NCBI RefSeq assembly: GCF_001279585.1
Contig: NZ_LGEC01000097.1
Coordinates: 1 to 41,065 of the forward strand
DNA from: Nocardiopsis sp. NRRL B-16309
Lineage (GTDB): Bacteria; Actinomycetota; Actinomycetes; Streptosporangiales; Streptosporangiaceae
Length of the DNA: 41,065 nucleotides
Direction of reading: 5' to 3'
Below the pieces are notes generated by a model, which saw nothing but the letters and a program-made list of their open reading frames with translations, searched no databases and was not told where the DNA came from. Positions 32,801-39,475 of the stretch are shown in pieces; positions within the stretch are counted from its first letter, which is position 1, and each line of letters starts with the position of its first letter. The translations under genes were made by a program, and so were the position numbers.

Positions 32801-32820
32801 GGGGCGCCTTCGGGCGCCCC
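32801..32820 (+). terminator. TTCG-tetraloop hairpin after purU
   Basis: GGGGCGCC and GGCGCCCC form a perfect eight-pair stem with the very stable TTCG loop, 35 bases after the stop codon. A short T-rich stretch follows rather than a true T-run. Confidence 0.75.
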
Positions 32821-32876
32821 TTCGGCGTTTCTGGGCCCGGGTGGGTTTCCGGTCAGGAATTGGGGCACAGATGGTA

Positions 32877-33020
32877 TTGACATGACCCTCGTGACCTGCG
32901 AATTTTCGCTTAGAGTATCTTGTCTGTGACTCACGGTGTGTATATGGTGTGAATGGTTCCATACTCGTGCGGTCGTGCGGAGTGCACGGTCGGCGGGTTT
33001 CGGTCAACTAATTCCGGGTC
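32877..33020 (+). promoter_or_regulatory. Promoter region of csbD, including a SigB-like promoter
   Basis: GTTT at 32997-33000, a 15-base spacer, then GGGTCG at 33016 match the actinobacterial SigB-type layout (GNNT, 14-16 bases, GGGTA) with one deviation. The start codon is 28 bases after the start of the -10, which leaves room for a short leader with a ribosome site. TTGACA at 32877 is a possible separate housekeeping -35 further up, but its -10 is unclear. Confidence 0.6.
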
Positions 33021-33043
33021 GTGTGATCCGGCAGGGGGCACTC

Positions 33044-33265
33044 ATGGGCAAGCACTTCGACGACGCGGTCGGCAAGGGCAAGGAAGCGGTCGGCAAGGCC
33101 ACCGGGGACCGGGGCACGGAGGCCGAGGGCAAGGTCGACCAGGCCAAGGGCCAGGCCAAGGACGCCGCGGACCAGGCCAAGGAGAAGGCCGAGGAGCTCA
33201 AGGGCAAGGCCGGCGAGGCGGCCGAGTCGGCGGCTGAGCGGGTCAAGGGCGTCTTCGAGCGCTGA
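33044..33265 (+). CDS. CsbD-family stress protein
   Basis: A 73-residue hydrophilic protein rich in Lys, Glu, Ala and Gly: KHFDDAVGKGKEAVGKATGD, then QAKGQAKDAADQAKEKAEEL. These helical repeats are the CsbD-like signature. Such proteins are general stress proteins, SigB-controlled in Bacillus, of unknown molecular role. The ATG at 33044 follows GCAGGGGGCA. A SigB-like promoter lies directly upstream, and the Asp23 envelope-stress genes follow after 44 bases, so they may share regulation. Confidence 0.88.
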   Translation: MGKHFDDAVGKGKEAVGKATGDRGTEAEGKVDQAKGQAKDAADQAKEKAEELKGKAGEAAESAAERVKGVFER

Positions 33266-33309
33266 CACCGTCGCGTCACAGCCGTTCGACCACCGCGGAA
33301 GGGGAACCA

Positions 33310-33777
33310 GTGTCGGATACGAGGACCGAGGCCGGCGTGCCGGAAGCGCGCGCAGGCGGACGCAGGGACAGCGCCTCGCACGAAGGGGCGGGCCGGACGC
33401 AGATCGCCGACGGCGTCGTGGCCAAGATCGCCGGCATGGCGGCCCGCGAGATCGGCGGGGTCTACGCCATGGGCGGCGGGGCCGCCCGCGCGGTCGGTGC
33501 CGTCAGGGACGCCATGACCAGGGGGGACTCGTCAGTCGCGCGCGGCGTGGCGGTCGAGGTGGGTGAGCGCCAGGCGGCCGTCGACATCGACGTCGTCGTC
33601 GAGTACGGCGCCGCCATCCAGGACCTGGCCGCGGCGGTGCGCCGCAACGTCACCACGGCGATCGAGCGCATGACCGGCCTGGAGGTCACCGAGATCAACA
33701 TCAAGGTGGACGACATCCACCTGCCCGACGACGACCAGGGCGACGAGGACGCTTCCTCCGAGCCCCGGGTCCAGTAG
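33310..33777 (+). CDS. Asp23/Gls24-family envelope stress protein (first copy)
   Basis: A 155-residue member of the Asp23/Gls24 family. The core is TQIADGVVAKIAGMAAREIG, VAVEVGERQAAVDIDVVVEY and IERMTGLEVTEINIKVDDI. The N-terminal 30 and C-terminal 20 residues are flexible and acidic. In Gram-positive bacteria Asp23 is bound to the membrane through AmaP and responds to cell-wall stress; an AmaP homologue is five genes downstream. The GTG at 33310 follows GGAAGGGGAA. Its TAG stop overlaps the next start by one base (TAGTG). Confidence 0.9.
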   Translation: MSDTRTEAGVPEARAGGRRDSASHEGAGRTQIADGVVAKIAGMAAREIGGVYAMGGGAARAVGAVRDAMTRGDSSVARGVAVEVGERQAAVDIDVVVEYGAAIQDLAAAVRRNVTTAIERMTGLEVTEINIKVDDIHLPDDDQGDEDASSEPRVQ

Positions 33778-34097
33778 TGGCGGCCGACACCCGGGACCCG
33801 GGCGAGGTCGCCCGGGGCATGGCGCGGGCCGTCAGGGACTGCCCGGATGTCGTGGAGCTGTCCGCCGGGGGGTTCGGAACGCTCCAGACTCCCGTACCGG
33901 GCGGCCGGGTGCGCGGGATCGCGGTCCGCGGGGACCACGTCGAGGTCGGCGTGGTGGTCCGGTTCGGCCGTGCGATCCCGGACATCACCGCCGAGATCCG
34001 GGACGTCCTGGCGCCGCTGGCGGCCGGACGGCCCGTCCACGTCTACGTCGAGGACGTGGTCGCCGGGCTCGGGGAGGGCAGCCGCGCGAGCGGTTGA
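33777..34097 (+). CDS. Short Asp23-like protein
   Basis: A 106-residue protein. RGIAVRGDHVEVGVVVRFGR followed by AIPDITAEIRDVL resembles the core strand-helix of Asp23 proteins (VAVDVDVVVEYG...IQDLAAAVRRNV), but the N-terminal helix is less similar. I take it as a diverged paralogue. The GTG start overlaps the stop of the upstream Asp23 gene, so translation is coupled. It has no membrane segment. Confidence 0.65.
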   Translation: MAADTRDPGEVARGMARAVRDCPDVVELSAGGFGTLQTPVPGGRVRGIAVRGDHVEVGVVVRFGRAIPDITAEIRDVLAPLAAGRPVHVYVEDVVAGLGEGSRASG

Positions 34098-34137
34098 GGT
34101 GGCAGTGCTGGACACAGCTGGACAAGAGGGGGAAGCC

Positions 34138-34311
34138 ATGTGGCCGATCGTTGGGTTGTCCTACGGGACCGTACTGGGTCTGGCCGGCGCGTTCGGCGGA
34201 TTCACGGCCTTCGCGCTGGTCCTGGTCCTGGGACTGGTCGGTTTCGTCGCGGGCCGGGCGATGGAGGGCGAGATCGACCTGGCCGAGATGTTCACGCGGC
34301 GATCGGCCTGA
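34138..34311 (+). CDS. Small membrane protein (DUF2273-like)
   Basis: A 57-residue protein made mostly of two hydrophobic stretches (IVGLSYGTVLGLAGAFGGFT and AFALVLVLGLVGFVAGRAM) and a short polar tail. Small DUF2273 membrane proteins are common partners in Asp23 clusters, and this one fits by size and place. The ATG at 34138 has GAGGGGGAAG before it. Its stop is eight bases before the next start. Confidence 0.75.
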   Translation: MWPIVGLSYGTVLGLAGAFGGFTAFALVLVLGLVGFVAGRAMEGEIDLAEMFTRRSA

Positions 34312-34319
34312 GGGGCGCT

Positions 34320-34691
34320 GTGGCCGGAACACGAACCGACACGGTACCCCGCCAGCGTGTCGAGCCGCCGGGATCGGCGGGGCGGCACCGCGAGGGCGGT
34401 GCCGCCCGTGACCCCGGCGGCCGGACGGACATCGCCTCGGGCGTCATCGAGAAGGCGGCGGCCCGCGCCGTGGGCGAGGTGGACGGGGCGAGCGCGGTCC
34501 GCGCCCGCCCCGCCCGCGCCAGGACGAGCGGCGACGTCGTCCTGCTGCGGCTGCGGATCGCCGTGCGCTACCCGCGGGCCGCGCGCGAGGTCGCGGCCCG
34601 GGTACGCGAACACGTCAAGGACCGGGTCGAGTGGATGACCGGCAGGAACGTCCACCACATCGACATCGAGATCGCGGAGTTGGTGCGCTGA
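34320..34691 (+). CDS. Asp23/Gls24-family envelope stress protein (second copy)
   Basis: A 123-residue Asp23 protein: TDIASGVIEKAAARAVGEVD, then VVLLRLRIAVRYPRAAREVA and VKDRVEWMTGRNVHHIDIEI. The Arg/Pro-rich N-terminus is longer and more basic than that of the first copy. GTG 34320 has GAGGGG four to five bases upstream. The two Asp23 copies differ enough to suggest distinct partners rather than recent duplication. Confidence 0.82.
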   Translation: MAGTRTDTVPRQRVEPPGSAGRHREGGAARDPGGRTDIASGVIEKAAARAVGEVDGASAVRARPARARTSGDVVLLRLRIAVRYPRAAREVAARVREHVKDRVEWMTGRNVHHIDIEIAELVR

Positions 34692-34692
34692 C

Positions 34693-35298
34693 ATGACCAC
34701 CGTCGAAGAGGTGCTCGGCCGCCCGGACCAGGGCGTGGAGCGGAAGGCGACGCGGGTGGCGGTCCACACGTTCCGCCCGCGCCGGTCGTGGCCCGCGGTG
34801 ATCACGGGTCTGGCGATTCTGATGGTGGCCGTGGTGTCGGCGGCCGAGGTCATCTCCGCCCTGGCCGGCAGCCCGCTGCAGCTGATCCCGGTGGGGCGCG
34901 CCGGGGAGTTCGCCGCCACCACGACCTGGTCGCAGCCGTCGGTGCAGATCGCCTCCGCCGTCCTGGCGCTGATCGGGCTGGCCCTGATCGTCCTGGCCCT
35001 GGCGCCGGGCCGGAGCCGGTGGACGGTGCTGCGCACGGGCGACCCGGCCCTGGTCGTCGGACTGACCCGCCCGGCGCTGCGCCGGGCGGTGAGCGCGGCG
35101 GCCCAGGAGGTCGACGGCGTCGAGGGCGCGCACGTGGCGGTCCGCGGCCACCGGCTGCGGGTGCATGTGCGCACCGGAATGCGCACCTCGGAGGGGCTGG
35201 CCGAGGCGGTGACCGCGGCGGTGGAGCGGCGGCTGGAGGAGTTGGCGCCGCTGCGCAGCATGCGGATCGTCACGCACGTGCGGCACGCGGAGGGTTGA
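34693..35298 (+). CDS. DUF6286 membrane protein
   Basis: A 201-residue protein with two transmembrane helices (about 37-58, AVITGLAILMVAVVSAAEVI, and 96-117, ASAVLALIGLALIVLALAPG). The C-terminal soluble domain (residues 120-200, ALRRAVSAAAQEVDGVEGAH...) has the alternating pattern of an Asp23-like fold. DUF6286 proteins are routinely found in actinobacterial Asp23 clusters. The ATG overlaps the gap of one base after the previous stop. Confidence 0.8.
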   Translation: MTTVEEVLGRPDQGVERKATRVAVHTFRPRRSWPAVITGLAILMVAVVSAAEVISALAGSPLQLIPVGRAGEFAATTTWSQPSVQIASAVLALIGLALIVLALAPGRSRWTVLRTGDPALVVGLTRPALRRAVSAAAQEVDGVEGAHVAVRGHRLRVHVRTGMRTSEGLAEAVTAAVERRLEELAPLRSMRIVTHVRHAEG

Positions 35299-35300
35299 CG

Positions 35301-35891
35301 ATGGCGCGGGACAGGAATCGCAGGTCGGCGCGGGGTAACCGGATCGGGCTGGCGCTGGTGGGCGGAGTGCTCCTGGCGGGCGGGCTGCTCGCGCTCGCGC
35401 TGGGGCAGGGCCTGCTCGGCACGGACCTGGCGGGAGAGGCCCTCCTGGGCCCGGCGGCCCTGGAGGTGCTCGACCGGCAGTGGGTGCCCTACGTCGCGGT
35501 GGCGCTGTCCTTCGTCGCGGCCTTCCTGGCGCTGCGCTGGCTGCTCGCGCAGGGCATGAACGACACACTGGGCCGCCTGGTCCTGGAGCAGGACCCCGGG
35601 GGCCGGGTGGAGGTCAGCGAGAGCGTGGCGCGCGGCGCCCTGGAGCAGGAGGTCGCCGAGTACCCGGGCGTGCGCCGGGCTCGGGCGCGGCTGACCGAGT
35701 CCAGCGACGCGCCGCACGTGCGCCTGGCGCTGACGCTGGAGGACGACGCGGACGTGGCGGGGGTGTGGCGGCGGGTGCGGTCCGAGGCCCTGGCCAACCT
35801 GCGCCGCGCGCTGGAGCTGGAACGGGTCCCGGCGGTGGTGCGGATGTCGATGACGGCTCCCGCCAAGAACCCCCGCCGCAGCCTGGCCTGA
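35301..35891 (+). CDS. amaP: AmaP-like membrane anchor of the Asp23 cluster
   Basis: A 196-residue protein with two membrane helices (about 15-38, GLALVGGVLLAGGLLALALG, and 65-85, YVAVALSFVAAFLALRWLLA) and a C-terminal cytoplasmic domain with an Asp23-type alternation (VSESVARGALEQEVAEYPGV). In Staphylococcus AmaP anchors Asp23 at the membrane. It closes the cluster two bases after the DUF6286 gene. The symbol is assigned by family and context, not by a sequence search. Confidence 0.78.
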   Translation: MARDRNRRSARGNRIGLALVGGVLLAGGLLALALGQGLLGTDLAGEALLGPAALEVLDRQWVPYVAVALSFVAAFLALRWLLAQGMNDTLGRLVLEQDPGGRVEVSESVARGALEQEVAEYPGVRRARARLTESSDAPHVRLALTLEDDADVAGVWRRVRSEALANLRRALELERVPAVVRMSMTAPAKNPRRSLA

Positions 35892-36013
35892 CCGGGCGCG
35901 GGGTTCACCGACCGGAGCGCGGCACGCCCGGTGAGGCGGAGCAGGAGCGAACAGGTCGGCGAAGTCGGTGTGGGAGGCGCGCCAGGAGCACGGTGCGGGG
36001 TTACGTTGGCGCC

Positions 36014-36418
36014 ATGACGAGACTGACCTTCGTGAATCTGCCCGTGCGCGACATCGGCGCCACGCACGCGTTCTGGGCGTCCATGGGGTTCTCCTTCAAC
36101 CCGGAGTTCTCCGACGAGCAGGCCCTGTGCATGATCGTGAGCGACTCCGCCTTCGTGATGCTGCTGGAGGAGTCCTTCTTCCGGAGCTTCCTGCCCGAGG
36201 GGGCGCCGTCCACCGCCGCCGCCGGTTCGGAGGTGATCACGGCGGTGACCGTGGGCAGCAGGCAGGAGGCCGACACCCTGGCCGCGGCGGCGGACGCGGC
36301 CGGAGGCCGGGCGGTCTCCACGATGGACGAGTCCGGCATGTACTCGCGCACGGTCGCCGATCTGGACGGCCACCTGTGGGAGTTCGTCCACATGGACATG
36401 GGCGGCGCGAACGCCTGA
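36014..36418 (+). CDS. VOC-family (glyoxalase/bleomycin resistance-like) protein
   Basis: A 134-residue single VOC domain: TFVNLPVRDIGATHAFWASM near the start and DLDGHLWEFVHMDM at the end, the normal edges of the fold. The metal ligand positions typical of glyoxalase I are not all evident, so the activity is unknown. The ATG at 36014 gives the complete first strand. A hairpin terminator follows, convergent with the next gene. Confidence 0.88.
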   Translation: MTRLTFVNLPVRDIGATHAFWASMGFSFNPEFSDEQALCMIVSDSAFVMLLEESFFRSFLPEGAPSTAAAGSEVITAVTVGSRQEADTLAAAADAAGGRAVSTMDESGMYSRTVADLDGHLWEFVHMDMGGANA

Positions 36419-36442
36419 CGGCGGGGCGTCAGGACAGGCCCT

Positions 36443-36461
36443 CGCCCTCGTCCTGAGGGCG
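36443..36461. terminator. Hairpin between convergent genes
   Basis: CGCCCTC and GAGGGCG form a seven-pair stem around GTCCT, 24 bases after the VOC stop codon and ten bases before the end of the convergent gene. Confidence 0.6.
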
Positions 36462-36470
36462 TAGCTGCCA

Positions 36471-37088
36471 TCAAGCGTCCTGGGCGATCTCGCTGGCTAG
36501 TGTGCGCAGGCGGTAGTGGTTGCCCGTGAGGGTTCTCAGACCGTAGAAGAGCTGTTCCATCCAGTCGCCGTGTTGGTTGAGGGAGTCCGGGACGCGGGCC
36601 ACGTGGTCGGAGACCTCAGTGATATCGAACTCGTGCGTCCGTGTGCGGTTCTGGTCGTCCTCGTCGCGTGCGCTGACGAACACGAAGAACGTCCACACCC
36701 GCTGGACGCTCATCCCCGCGGGGCGGGCGGACCGCAGGGCGAACTCGGTATGGGGCCTGCGGAAATAGTTCAGTGGCGCGCGGACCGTGAGCCCGCCGCC
36801 GACCTCGCGCCACGGCGGCTCGACGCGGAAGTGGTGCAGGTCGGAGAAGAGTTCTCGGCGCAGCTCCAGGTAGGACGACCCGAACGAGGTCAGACCGCTC
36901 ACGGCGTCGGCCACGTCGAGGTCGTTGTCGCACGAGTTGATGCTGAGTCGTCGGTTCTCCCACGCCCTGTTCACCCACTCCTTGAGGAGGATGTCGAGGT
37001 GCCGGGGGAGTCGGTAGGCGTCCTCGGCGGCCTGGATGGTCAGGCCGATGCCGTCGTGGAGCCGTGCGTAGCGTTCCGTGAGGTTCAT
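36471..37088 (-). CDS. Protein of unknown function next to the DUF397 gene
   Basis: A 205-residue soluble protein, ATG at 37088 (MNLTERYARLHDGIG). It has no motif I can name. WVNRAWENRRLSINSCDNDL and VQRVWTFFVFVSARDEDD are its best-conserved-looking segments. The charged, mixed helix-strand composition suggests a globular protein. It is 20 bases downstream of the DUF397 gene on the same strand and may belong to that regulatory set. Confidence 0.65.
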   Translation of the reverse strand: MNLTERYARLHDGIGLTIQAAEDAYRLPRHLDILLKEWVNRAWENRRLSINSCDNDLDVADAVSGLTSFGSSYLELRRELFSDLHHFRVEPPWREVGGGLTVRAPLNYFRRPHTEFALRSARPAGMSVQRVWTFFVFVSARDEDDQNRTRTHEFDITEVSDHVARVPDSLNQHGDWMEQLFYGLRTLTGNHYRLRTLASEIAQDA

Positions 37089-37108
37089 GGGGGCCTTCGC
37101 GTGAGGGG

Positions 37109-37420
37109 TTACTCGGAGAGGGCGGTGGTGAGGAAGGTGGCCCACTCGGCGGCGGGGAAGGGGAGGTGCCGGGCGCCGGGGTGCTTGGAGTCGCGGATCG
37201 CCGCGCCGCAGGGCAGGTCGCCCACCTCGACGCAGTCTTGGCCCCGGCCGCTGTGGCTGCTTTTGCGGAAGCTCTCAGGGAGGTGCGTGACCTCGACACA
37301 GTCCTGGCCTTGTGCGCTGTAGCTGCTCTTGCGGAAGCTCGCAGGGATCTGGGCGACCTCCACACAGTTCTGACCGGCGCCGCTGTAACTGCTCTTCTGG
37401 AATTCCAGCCGGTGGCTCAT
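37109..37420 (-). CDS. DUF397 protein with three tandem motifs
   Basis: A 103-residue protein. The DUF397 motif F-x-KSSYS-(A/G)xGQxCVEV occurs three times at the N-terminus, about 22 residues apart (FQKSSYSGAGQNCVEVA, FRKSSYSAQGQDCVEVT, FRKSSHSGRGQDCVEVG), followed by the usual tail (IRDSKHPGARHLPFPAAEWA). Family members normally carry one or two. DUF397 proteins usually sit next to an HTH-DUF5753 regulator and form a regulatory pair in actinomycetes. Here the upstream partner is only a remnant. The ATG overlaps its stop codon (ATGA). Confidence 0.88.
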   Translation of the reverse strand: MSHRLEFQKSSYSGAGQNCVEVAQIPASFRKSSYSAQGQDCVEVTHLPESFRKSSHSGRGQDCVEVGDLPCGAAIRDSKHPGARHLPFPAAEWATFLTTALSE

Positions 37421-37690
37421 GTCCGCTTCTCCAGTGACTCGGCGACACCGCTGATGAACTTGGCCGATCGGGACGTAGACAGCGCTATCCCCTGAAGGTT
37501 GCCAAAGGCAACGTTATACTCCTCGACTTCCTCGGAGCGTTCGAGGAAGAGACTTGTGGTGGCGGTCTCCACGTGCACGATTGGTGTGTCCTTGGGCTCT
37601 GGGAAGTCGAGGACGGTGAACGCTCCCTCCATCCCTAGGTACTCGCCTGCCTCGTAGGGCAATACCTGGACGTCGATGTTGTGCCGCACC
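37417..37690 (-). pseudogene. Remnant of an HTH-DUF5753 regulator (C-terminal part only)
   Basis: About 85 residues match the end of a DUF5753 domain: HNIDVQVLPYEAGEYLGM, FTVLDFPEPKDTPIVHVE and a C-terminal helix ending SGVAESLEKRT. Upstream of about 37690 the reading frame stays open, but the sequence no longer looks like DUF5753, and no HTH domain is found. A plus-strand gene begins at the same point. The regulator has lost its DNA-binding part, so it should not be functional, unless a fusion start exists. It was probably part of the usual HTH-DUF5753/DUF397 pair. Confidence 0.75.
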
Positions 37691-37911
37691 GCGAGGTGCC
37701 CGCCCGTGAGCACGCCCAGGCCGCCGCGATCCAGGCCCGGCACCGCCATCTGGTCACCTGGTGGGGCGAGGCGACGCAGTCGTTCTGGGTCGCCACGCCC
37801 ACCGGCCTGCACGAGGCCGTCGACGTCGACGCCCTCCCGCTCCTGCTGTGGCCGCACTCGGATCGGTTCGCGCGCCCGGAGCCCGGTGCCCCGGTCCTCA
37901 GCCTGACCTGA
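37681..37911 (+). CDS. Small protein of unknown function, possibly a fragment
   Basis: A 76-residue reading frame from GTG 37681. The segment HLVTWWGEATQSFWVATPTG followed by LHEAVDVDALPLLLWP resembles short actinobacterial proteins with a WWG...FW core. It begins where the DUF5753 remnant loses similarity, so it may be a shortened gene joined by recombination. It overlaps the remnant on the other strand. Confidence 0.5.
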   Translation: MPHREVPAREHAQAAAIQARHRHLVTWWGEATQSFWVATPTGLHEAVDVDALPLLLWPHSDRFARPEPGAPVLSLT

Positions 37912-37970
37912 CATCATCCCGCCGCCGTGGCCCCCTCTTCCTCCTTCGAGTGGGCGGCCCATAGCGAATG

Positions 37971-38005
37971 TGTAGAACCTACAGCCTATACAACCTGTGG
38001 GTTGT
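37971..38005. promoter_or_regulatory. Two palindromes before the toxin-antitoxin genes
   Basis: TGTAG-AAC-CTACA (37971-37983) is a perfect five-pair inverted repeat, and ACAACC-TGTG-GGTTGT (37990-38005) a perfect six-pair one. They precede the toxin start at 38015 by 10-44 bases, in AT-richer sequence. This is where HigA-type antitoxins bind to repress their own operon. Confidence 0.6.
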
Positions 38006-38014
38006 ACCGTTACC

Positions 38015-38372
38015 ATGGTGTGGAAGATAGAAATCGAACTGATAGCGCCGTGGTTGGACGACCTCGGCCAGGGGCTCCTACGAGCAGGTGGTCGCGGCCC
38101 TCGAACTCCTCGCGGAGAGCGGGCCATCGTTGGGGCGTCCGCTGGTGGATACCGTGCACGCTTCACGCCACAGGAACATGAAGGAGCTTCGGCCAGGTTC
38201 CACCGGTCGTACGGAGTTGCGTGTCCTGTTCGCTTTCGACCCGAAGCGCGAGGCGATCATGTTGGTGGCGGGAGACAAGGCCGGGGACTGGGACAAGTGG
38301 TACCGCAAGAACATCCCGATCGCCGATGATCTGCTCGACACTCACGTTGAACGGTTGAAGGGAGAACTGTGA
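38015..38372 (+). pseudogene. HigB/RelE-type toxin gene with a one-base frameshift
   Basis: The N-terminus (MVWKIEIELIAPWLDDLGQ) is in the frame of ATG 38015, and the remainder (SYEQVVAALELLAESGPSLG, then RPLVDTVHASRHRNMKELRP) is in another frame. Removing one G from GGGG at 38071-38074 joins them without loss into a toxin of about 118 residues. The C-terminal part (TELRVLFAFDPKREAIMLVA, GDWDKWYRKNIPIADD) is typical of the phage Gp49-like/HigB group of mRNA-cleaving toxins. As written, the toxin would be cut short or start at GTG 38088 without its first strand. The stop overlaps the antitoxin start. A sequencing error in the G-run is the alternative. Confidence 0.75.
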
Positions 38373-38677
38373 TGGGGACGAGTTTTCAGGACATGCTGGC
38401 CAAGCGGCCGGTCGATCGTGACGCGGTGGACGAGCACAAGAGGCAGATGCGGGAAGAGGTTCTCGCCTATCGGCTGCGTGAACTGCGTGAGGCGGCCCAG
38501 CTCACGCAGGTCGAGCTCGCCAGCAGGCTGGAGGTCAGCCAGAACCGTGTCTCGGGCATTGAACGCGGTGACATCGACCGTGCCCAGGTCGACACTCTCC
38601 GCCGGTACGTTGAGGCGCTCGGTGGAGAGTTGCACGTGGAGGTGGAGCTGGGTGACCAGCGCTTCCAGATCGCCTGA
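38372..38677 (+). CDS. XRE-family HigA-type antitoxin
   Basis: A 101-residue protein. The HTH is at about residues 34-70 (YRLRELREAAQLTQVELASR, LEVSQNRVSGIERG), a complete XRE/Cro-type motif, followed by a C-terminal stretch (LGGELHVEVELGDQRFQIA). It follows the toxin with an overlap, the usual toxin-first order for HigBA. The ATG at 38372 has GAAGGGAG about six bases upstream; GTG 38369 is too close. It should neutralise the toxin and repress the operon. It is intact even though the toxin gene is frameshifted. Confidence 0.88.
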   Translation: MGTSFQDMLAKRPVDRDAVDEHKRQMREEVLAYRLRELREAAQLTQVELASRLEVSQNRVSGIERGDIDRAQVDTLRRYVEALGGELHVEVELGDQRFQIA

Positions 38678-38681
38678 GGAC

Positions 38682-38807
38682 GTGACCCTGGTGTACCCAC
38701 GACGGCACGGCGAGCAGGAAACGCGGCGGCTCGTCGAGGCCCGCAGGGACTCCCCGACCGTGCCCATGTCCGAGGTGATGGCCGAGACGCTGGAACGTCA
38801 CGAGTAG
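38682..38807 (+). CDS. Possible 41-residue protein after the antitoxin
   Basis: GTG 38682, four bases after the antitoxin stop, opens a frame reading MTLVYPRRHGEQETRRLVEA, then RRDSPTVPMSEVMAETLERHE. It has a charged, helical look like the tail of an antitoxin, but AGGA is only two bases from the start and no family is recognised. It may be a remnant or a shadow. Confidence 0.3.
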   Translation: MTLVYPRRHGEQETRRLVEARRDSPTVPMSEVMAETLERHE

Positions 38808-38901
38808 GGGCGTCACCGTTTTCACTGGCGCCGCCGCCTTCGTGTAGGTGACCACCGTGTGATCTGCGCCGTTAGTACACGACCCGCAGGTGGTATCCCT
38901 G

Positions 38902-39153
38902 GTGCGTGTCCTGCACGACCGGTCTCCGCGCATCCACTGCTTTCCCGACTACGTGCCGCGAGGGATGAAGCTGTGCTGGGTGCGGCACGGCGGAAGCTGG
39001 TGCAAGGGGCTGCTCAAGCGGTGGCGAGGGCGTAACGGCGCCGGGCTGTGGGAGGCGAACGTCGCCTACGTGGTCGAACTCGCTTTGCTGGACGTGGTGG
39101 TGGACGAACGGCGGTTGCGCCCGCGCGAAGCCGGACAGGAATCGTTCCGCTGA
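38902..39153 (+). CDS. Small protein of unknown function
   Basis: An 83-residue frame from GTG 38902, with AGGTGG eight to nine bases upstream. It has a Trp/Cys/Arg-rich composition (CFPDYVPRGMKLCWVRHGGS, WCKGLLKRWRGRNGAGLWEA) and no motif I can name. The AT-richer leader and amino-acid mix favour a real gene over a chance frame. The opposite strand also has an open frame here, which is less protein-like. Confidence 0.5.
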   Translation: MRVLHDRSPRIHCFPDYVPRGMKLCWVRHGGSWCKGLLKRWRGRNGAGLWEANVAYVVELALLDVVVDERRLRPREAGQESFR

Positions 39154-39190
39154 CCCCGTTACGGCGGGGGACCGCTCTACGATGGGGTCC

Positions 39191-39454
39191 ATGCCGGGGC
39201 AGAGACGCAGACGCGAACGCGAGGCGCGCCGCCGCGCGGCTCGGGAACAGCGGGAGAGCGAGGGCCGCTGGGAGGTGGTCTTCGAGACCACCGACGAGGC
39301 GGAGTGGCGCGGCCGCCACGGGCGCGTGCGCACGGACCTGGCCCAAGTCCGGGACGAGGACCTGCGCGTCGACGTCCTCTGTGGGCGCGGGGCCCACCCC
39401 ACCACCTACCGCCTCAGCGTGCTCGTACCCCGCGACACCGACCGCGACGAGTAG
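39191..39454 (+). CDS. Basic small protein of unknown function
   Basis: An 87-residue protein from ATG 39191 (ATG 39182 is an alternative). The first 25 residues are Arg-rich (MPGQRRRREREARRRAAREQ), then WEVVFETTDEAEWRGRHGRV and GAHPTTYRLSVLVPRDTD. Such proteins occur in other actinobacteria as far as I recall, without assigned function. The basic helix could bind nucleic acid. It is convergent with sdaA. Confidence 0.6.
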   Translation: MPGQRRRREREARRRAAREQRESEGRWEVVFETTDEAEWRGRHGRVRTDLAQVRDEDLRVDVLCGRGAHPTTYRLSVLVPRDTDRDE

Positions 39455-39475
39455 CCTCCGCGGTCCCCTGGCGCC

